Origin: Piscicola geometra
Taxonomy: Eukaryota > Annelida > Clitellata > Hirudinida > Piscicolidae
Direction of reading: 5' to 3'
DNA length: 64,000 nucleotides
Assembly (NCBI GenBank): GCA_943735955.1
Contig: OX030962.1
Coordinates: 1,145,390 to 1,209,389 of the forward strand
Under the pieces are notes generated by a model. The model searched no databases, was not told where the DNA came from, and was given only the letters and a program-made list of their open reading frames with translations. How positions within the stretch are numbered: the stretch's first letter is position 1; each line of letters opens with the position of its first letter. The position numbers and the translations under genes were made by a program. Positions 57,421-64,000 of the stretch are shown piece after piece.

Positions 57421-59905
57421 GTCGAAGTTCTCGTGCATTCCGGGTCTGTAGACATGCCTTCTTCCAACATCAGCAGTAACTCTTGCATATCTGCCTCACG
57501 GCTCTTTCATGGTCTTTCTGTAGTTCGAGGGGTGCTTGTGACTGTGACTGTGGACGTAGAGGGTCTGGATATGTTGATCAGAGTAGTGTTTGGGATGGTT
57601 TGGTCTGTGTGGTTGGTGTTATTTGGTGGTGGGTGTTGTCGAATTTCTTGTATGATCTGGTTGAAAATGGGTGCTATGAGGGATCTGAATCTTCTGCTGG
57701 AGTGGGACGATATGTGTTTCTTGTACTCTTCGCTGGTCTTGCGAATGATTACTTCTTTGTTATGTTTTTTGTGTGTGTGTAGGTTCTGGAGTAATGTGGT
57801 GATGAGGGAGTTGTTGCAGCGTATTGTGTAGGTCCTAATGTCTAGAAGGAATTGACGTGTGAGGTTTTTTATATTGTCATCATTTTTGTGGTTGATTATT
57901 GAAATAGAATCTGTGATTGTGGACAATCCCTTCTCGTAGGATAAGGGATCGTTTTGGGTGAAATTGTATTTCTGTCTTATTGTTTTTATGAGAAGGTATA
58001 TTGAATTGGATTCAGCTGTGTCATTGGTGATTGTGTCTTCTGGTTTGTAGTTCGCTACTTCTTCTTGGTTGTTTGTTGTTCCACCTAGAGATAGCTTCTT
58101 CCTGCCATAAAAGGTTTTTCTTCCCTTAAATGGGTTGTCTTTCCGGGTTGACGAGCCCCATCTGTCCTTCGCCCCTCCTCCTGTCAGTAGAAGCAGTTCC
58201 GCAACGAGCATGCCAGGAGTTGGTCTTGGTTGTCGCAGGCTGTTAGAGACGAACATATTTAAATATAAATTCGTCGAAGTTCTCGTGCATTCCGGGTCTG
58301 TAGACATGCCTTCTTCCAGCATCAGCAGTAACTCTTGCATATCTGCTTCACGGCTCGTTGATGGTCTTTCTGTAGTTCGAGGGGTGCTTGTGACTGTGAC
58401 TGTGGACGTAGAGGGTCTGGATATGTTGATCAGAGTAGTGTTTGGGATGGTTTGGTCTGTGTGGTTGGTGTTATTTGGTGGTGGGTGTTGTCGAATTTCT
58501 TGTATGATCTGGTTGAAAATGGGTGCTATGAGGGATCTGAATCTTCTGCTGGAGTGGGACGATATGTGTTTCTTGTACTCCTCGCTGGTCTTGCGAATGA
58601 TTACTTCTTTGTTATGTTTGTTGTGTGTGTGTAGGTTCTGGAGTAATGTGATGATGAGGGAGTTGTTGCAGCGTATTGTGTAGGTCCTAATGTCTAGAAG
58701 GAATTGACGTGTGAGGTTTTTTATATTGTCATCATTTTTGTGGTTGATTATTGAAATAGAATCTGTGATTGTGGACAATCCCTTCTCGTAGGATAAGGGA
58801 TCGTTTTGGGTGAAATTGTATTTCTGTCTTATTGTTTTTATGAGAAGGTATATTGAATTGGATTCAGCTGTGTCATTGGTGATTGTGTCTTCTGGTTTGT
58901 AGTTCGCTACTTCTTCTTGGTTGTTTGTTGTTCCACCTAGAGATAGCTTCTTCCTGCCATAAAAGGTTTTTCTTCCCTTAAATGGGTTGTCTTTCCGGGT
59001 TGACGAACCCCATCTGTCCTTCGCCCCTCCTCCTGTCAGTAGAAGCAGTTCCGCAACGAGCATGCCATGAGTTGGACTTGGTTGTCGCAGGCTGTTAGAG
59101 ACGAACATATTTAAATATAAATTCGTCGAAGTTCTCGTGCATTCCGGGTCTGTAGACATGCCTTCTTCCAGCATCAGCAGTAACTCTTGCATATCTGCCT
59201 CACGGCTCGTTGATGGTCTTTCTGTAGTTCGAGGGGTGCTTGTGACTGTGACTGTGGACGTAGAGGGTCTGGATATGTTGATCAGAGTAGTGTTTGGGAT
59301 GGTTTGGTCTGTGTGGTTGGTGTTATTTGGTGGTGGGTGTTGTCGAATTTCTTGTATGATCTGGTTGAAAATGGGTGCTATGAGGGATCTGAATCTTCTG
59401 CTGGAGTGGGACGATATGTGTTTCTTGTACTCCTCGCTGGTCTTGCGAATGATTACTTCTTTGTTATGTTTGTTGTGTGTGTGTAGGTTCTGGAGTAATG
59501 TGGTGATGAAGGAGTTGTTGCAGCGTATTGTGTAGGTCCTAATGTCTAGAAGGAATTGACGTGTGAGGTTTTTTATAGTGTCATCATTTTTGTGGTTGAT
59601 TATTGAAATAGAATCTGTGATTGTGGACAATCCCTTCTCGTAGGATAAGGGATCGTTTTGGGTGAAATTGTATTTCTGTATTATTGTTTTTATGAGGAGG
59701 TATATTGAATAGGATTCAGCTGTGTCATTGGTGATTGTGTCTTCTGGTTTGCAGTTGGTGGGTTTAGGTGGTCTTGGACTGTATGATTCTTTTCTGGATT
59801 GGTTGAATGGGTTGCGTCTGTGTGATGTGTCCTGTGATGGTGTGTGTGTGATGTTGGATGTGGCTGGGTGGTGTGTTCTGTGATAGTTAGTGGGTGATAT
59901 TTATA
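57421..59905 (-). mobile_element. 852-bp tandem repeat carrying one continuous unrecognised ORF
   Basis: Read on the minus strand, one frame is open from about 59902 to 57507 and on toward 57250 through almost three copies of an 852-bp unit (same landmark at 57421, 58273 and 59125). As 852 is 284 codons, the frame stays open across the junctions. Each unit encodes STITDSISIINHKNDDNIKN, LTRQFLLDIRTYTIRCNNS, VIIRKTSEEYKKHISSHSSR, a Thr-rich linker, EADMQELLLMLEEG, SLRQPSPTHGMLVAELLLL and KTFYGRKKLSLGGTTNNQEE. No domain is recognised. Copies differ by few bases (for example SFITTLL/SLIITLL, HTHNKH/HTHKKH). Neighbouring LINE fragments suggest a retroelement ORF1-like protein. The first unit starts with an extra Thr/Pro/Asn-rich leader (NITHTPSQDTSHRRNPFNQS). 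Confidence 0.6.
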
Positions 59906-60101
59906 ATTTTTAAAGAAATTTAAATAACAGAAAATATTTATATCACTTCAGAATTCTTCAGTTTCAGTAGTTTGAATGGGCCGAAGTTTCCTCTTGAGCC
60001 CCATCTGCCCTTCGCCCCTTCTCCTGTCAGTAGAAGCAGTTCCGCAACAAGCATGCCATGAGTTGGACTTGGTTGTCGCAGGCTGTTAGAGACGAACATA
60101 T

Positions 60102-61160
60102 TTAAATATGAAATCGTCGAAGTTCTCGATTCGGACCGAAGTTCGCTACTTCTTCTTGGTTGTTTGTTTTTCCACTCAGAGATAGCCTCCTCTTGGCGTA
60201 TGTTCTGAACTTCTTCGTGCTTGGGTGCTGGCAGCTTGTGTTGTTGTTGGATTCGCTGCGTTTCCAATAGCTGCTGAATAATATGAACAGGTGTTGTTGT
60301 GCCCTGCGGCTGTGCTTGAGATTCCGATTGATGGAGACCTTGGTTTTCCGATGTTTCTTGTCACCCTTGACATGACTGATGCTTGCGTATTCCTGGATGA
60401 ATGTGTTCGCACGCGATTTGCTGGTGATGCAACTACGGCCTTTGTAAGTGATGGACTTTTCATCGGAGGTGCTAGGGTCTTCTCTCAAGTTCTTGATCAG
60501 CCGCCACACCTGCTCTGGGTCCTTGGATTTTTCAATCATTGTGAGTTTCAATCTCCAGATGCGCCCTTTAGCTTCAAGTATTAGCACCTTGAGCCGATCG
60601 TCTGCTTCTTTCCACTTGTGCCTGTCAGATTCTTGTGACCTTGCCCAGTTTCTGTTCCTGATTGTTTCCTCTACTTGGGCAGTCATCCAGGGGAGGAAGC
60701 TTTGCCTTCTTTTCTTCTTAGGAATGTAGGTTTCAGCCGAATCCAGGACAATACTGCACCACTTTTTGTAGAAGGGCTTCACCGGTTGGTTCATGTCCAA
60801 ACCTGGCATTGCGTCAGCTACTGAGTTCGAGAAGCCATTCCAATTAGCCTTGGAGTAGTTGAACTTCCACTCGCTGACGGGTTTTCCAGCTGGGAATCTG
60901 TCGAACCAACGGATGATAATCGGTATGTGGTCTGACGAGAGGGCATTGTCGGTGCTCCATTGAATCTGATGGGCTTTGCTGCTGTGGCAGATGGTGACGT
61001 CCGGTGTTAAGGGTTTGGTGCTGCTCCTCGAGAACCTCGTCGGTGCACCGTCGTTGACTACAAGAAGCTTGTTGTTGTCAACCCACTCCTTGTCACCTCT
61101 CAAGCCCCATCTGCCCTTCGCCCCTCCTCCTGTCAGTAAAAGCAGTTCCGCAACGAGCAT
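60102..61160 (-). mobile_element. LINE fragment: end of APE endonuclease plus linker, fused to the 57-60 kb repeat family
   Basis: A 352-codon open frame. After MLVAELLLLTGGGAKGRWGL, the five-copy module, it reads PLTPDVTICHSSKAHQIQWS and NALSSDHIPIIIRWFDRFPA. This is the C-terminal end of a LINE apurinic endonuclease with its catalytic SDH, comparable to SSDHFPIVI at about 11820. The usual pre-RT linker follows (FNYSKANWNGFSNSVADAMP; KKKRRQSFLPWMTAQVEETI; DPEQVWRLIKNL). It then switches to FRTYAKRRLSLSGKTNNQEE, the repeat family string. No RT domain follows. The join looks like a rearranged or chimeric copy. Confidence 0.75.
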
Positions 61161-61215
61161 GCCAGGAGTTGGACTTGGTTGTCGCAGACTATTAGAGACG
61201 AAAATATGTAAATAT

Positions 61216-61640
61216 AACTTCTGTTTTTTATGCCTATAAACAAAAATTTAAAAAAACCAAAGACAACTTGAAAAGTTGTAACAAATGTAAAATTAGGAAT
61301 AGTTTTTAGATGATCAATTTCTGCAGTGGCATTAACATTTTGAAAATACACAGTGACCCAAATGTGATTGTATAAACTGACATTGGGTTGATTGACGTGA
61401 ATTTAAACGCTAGAATGTAGAATTGCTAATTGTTTTAATATATTTTTTTAATGTTTCTGGTTATAAAAGATCTTTCGGACATTTTTGACACACAAATAAT
61501 TTGTTTATATGGAATTTGAAAGTTTAAAAAATAAATGATGTATTCACTTGACATAACTGATCTTTTAGTTCGAAAACATTAAGTTAAAATATTTTCTTAA
61601 TTAAACATAAAATGATAGTGGTGGAAGTAGTAGTAGTAGT
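61216..61640. other. AT-rich non-coding stretch
   Basis: No conserved coding sequence or clear element is seen. It ends in a short AGT tract before the hAT-type MITE candidate. Confidence 0.45.
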
Positions 61641-61866
61641 CAGTGTTGCAACCAAAGGGGGCTGGAGGGGGGGGGGGGGAGGTAATGAATTTTACAGTAT
61701 ACCATAAGACAATGATATTTTCTCTGAATGGCCATTTAACTTATGAATTTAAAATTTCTTGTACAAAATGTGTGAAAATGCTCGGTATTAAAACAGAAAA
61801 AAAAATTAATTTGTGCATACTAAAGTTGAGCCCCCTCAGCATTTTTTGCTGGTTGCGCCCCTGGCT
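61641..61866. mobile_element. Candidate short hAT-like MITE in an AGT array
   Basis: The right end gctggttgcgcccctgg gives, in reverse complement, the hAT-like terminus CAGGGGCGCAACCAGC, with agccccctcag just inside. The left end cagtgttgcaaccaaaggggg resembles it (GCAACCA, then a G-rich segment). The interior is about 190 bp, AT-rich, no coding. Both sides are AGT trinucleotides, so a target duplication cannot be judged. The left G run (twelve G at about 61668-61679) is hard to sequence. Confidence 0.45.
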
Positions 61867-62293
<427 letters not shown>

Positions 62294-62400
62294 GTGCCTT
62301 TGTCTCGGCACTTCATATTTTCCTTCATCTCCTCCTTTCTCTCTTCTGCCTCCGTCTCCAAATCGCACCCACACTTCTCAGCACCTCATCTTCCTCGCAG

Positions 62401-62678
<278 letters not shown>

Positions 62679-62689
62679 ATGTAATGAAC

Positions 62690-63432
62690 AATATAATATA
62701 ACTTATATTATAATATTACTTATATTATAATATTACTTATAATATTATATAACTTATATTATAATATAACTTATAATATTATATAACTTATAGTATAATA
62801 AAACTTATAATATAATATATAATAGATTATAACTTATAATATAACTATAATATAATATTTAATAGATTATAACTTATAATATAACTATAATATAATATAT
62901 AATAGATTATAACTTATAATATAACTATAATATAATATATAATAGATTATAACTTATAATATAACTATAATATAATATATAATAGATTATAACTTATAAC
63001 TATAATATAATATATAATAGATTATAACTTATAATATAACTATAATATAATATAACTTACAATATATTATAAATTATAGTATAATATAACTTATAATATA
63101 ATATAACTTATAATATAATATAACTTATAATATAATATAACTTATAATATAAAATAACTTATAATATAATATAACTTATAATATAATATAACTTATAATA
63201 TAATATAACTTATAATATAATATAAATTATAATATAATATAACTTATATTATAATATAACTTATAATGTAACATAACTTATAATATAATATAACTTATAA
63301 TATAATATAACTTATAATATAATATAACTTATAATATAATATAACTTATAATATAATATAATTTATAATATAATATAACTTATAATATAATATAACTTAT
63401 AATATATTATAACTTGTAATAAATCTTGTAAT
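62690..63432. repeat. AT-only minisatellite (ataatataacttat-type units)
   Basis: About 740 bp made of A, T and rare C, with units aatataacttat and a ~48-bp higher unit (ataatagattataacttataatataacta, split by several bases) repeated five times at about 62815-63050. After 63075 the 16-bp unit ataatataacttataa dominates. It is self-complementary in many places and may extrude cruciforms. Confidence 0.93.
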
Positions 63433-63496
63433 ATAACAAATGTGAGCTGGATTCAAAAAAAATCGTAACTGCAAAAAGATGCCCGATATGAACGAT

Positions 63497-63643
63497 ATGT
63501 GTGTGTGTGTTTGTGTGTATGTGTATTTGTGTGTGTGTGCGTGTGTATTTGTGTGTGTGTGTGTGTATGTGTGTGAATATATGTGTATGAATATGTGTGT
63601 GTGTGTTTGTGTGTATGTGTATTTGTGTGTGTGTGCGTGTGTA

Positions 63644-63677
<34 letters not shown>

Positions 63678-63816
63678 TGAATATATGTGTATTAATATGT
63701 GTGTGTGTGTTTGTGTGTGAGTGTGTGTGTGTATTTGTGTGTGTGTATGTGTGGTGTGTATGTGTGTGTTTGTGTTTTTGTGTGTGTGTGTGTGTGTGCG
63801 TATTTGTGTGTATGTG

Positions 63817-63909
<93 letters not shown>
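63497..63909. repeat. (TG)n-rich microsatellite
   Basis: TG array with regular interruptions (ttgtgtgtatgtgtattt) and a duplicated block: about 63497-63600 recurs at about 63601-63715. It is pure TG at about 63836-63908. The remaining 63910-64000 holds no recognisable gene and ends in a GAT run. Confidence 0.95.
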
Positions 63910-63910
<1 letters not shown>

Positions 63911-64000
63911 GGCGGTCAGAAGTCTTTGAACAAAAAAACAACAACGTGAGATAATGTTAAAAATTGGCACATTCCTGATGATGATGGTGATGATGACGAT

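Larger units (their letters stand above)
57296..61215 (-). repeat. Five dispersed copies of a ~115-bp module
   Basis: A segment read on the plus strand as gagccccatctgcccttcgc, cctgtcagtagaagcagttc, cgcaacgagcatgccatgag, and then gttagagacgaacatattta occurs at about 57301-57419, 58152-58271, 59004-59123, 59996-60115 and 61102-61215. Left and right contexts differ at copies 1, 4 and 5, while copies 2 and 3 lie in the tandem units. On the minus strand all read SLRQPSPTHGMLVAELLLLT in frame. It may be a mobile module or a conserved exon-like part of the element family. Confidence 0.7.

Noticed and set aside
63920..63950. Mini-exon KSLNKKTTT between an AG and GTGAGA
   Set aside because: Only 27 bp at the edge of a TG array, with no partner exon and no recognisable product.

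Overview
This is a nuclear window from an intron-rich animal genome, not a prokaryotic or viral one. Four conserved metazoan genes can be followed exon by exon, with GT/AG-type boundaries and compatible phases. Degenerate TTAGGG-type interstitial arrays near 55.3 and 56.4 kb argue weakly for a non-arthropod invertebrate; the species cannot be named from the sequence. Simple repeats, minisatellites, transposon relics and a giant satellite make up most of the window.

Layout. 1-3125 (-): 3' part of an NSUN4-like mitochondrial rRNA methyltransferase gene. 3712-14272 (+), probably on to 15805: an SLK/STK10-family Ste20 kinase gene. It is broken by a 200-N gap that hides the end of the kinase domain and the middle of the protein, and it has an unusual repeat-built C-terminal tail. 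16.0-19.4 kb: TTCC microsatellite and a ~20-bp minisatellite. 19.6-35.56 kb: one 24-bp satellite of about 660 copies. 36628-43635 (+): a complete-looking SLC10A3/A5-type transporter gene. 44538-48576 (-): a complete ten-exon BPNT1 gene, tail-to-tail with the transporter. 48.8-61.9 kb: a transposon cluster with a CR1/L2-like LINE inside a MITE, a head-to-head MITE pair forming a ~375-bp-arm palindrome, two hAT relics (one with clear TIRs and an 8-bp target duplication made of telomere-like sequence), two copies of a tRNA-derived SINE family (one at 46.5 kb), and an 852-bp tandemly repeated open frame. 61.9-64.0 kb: microsatellites around a possible terminal exon.

The host genes are not an operon or a pathway. 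NSUN4 acts on mitochondrial rRNA, SLK/STK10 in cortical kinase signalling, SLC10 in membrane transport, and BPNT1 in clearing PAP. Their common feature is introns swollen by tandem repeats. Many long open frames here are by-products of repeats whose period is a multiple of three and are not reported as genes.

Gene assignments rest on remembered family sequences read by eye. No search was run, and boundaries of repeats and mobile elements are approximate by a few bases.
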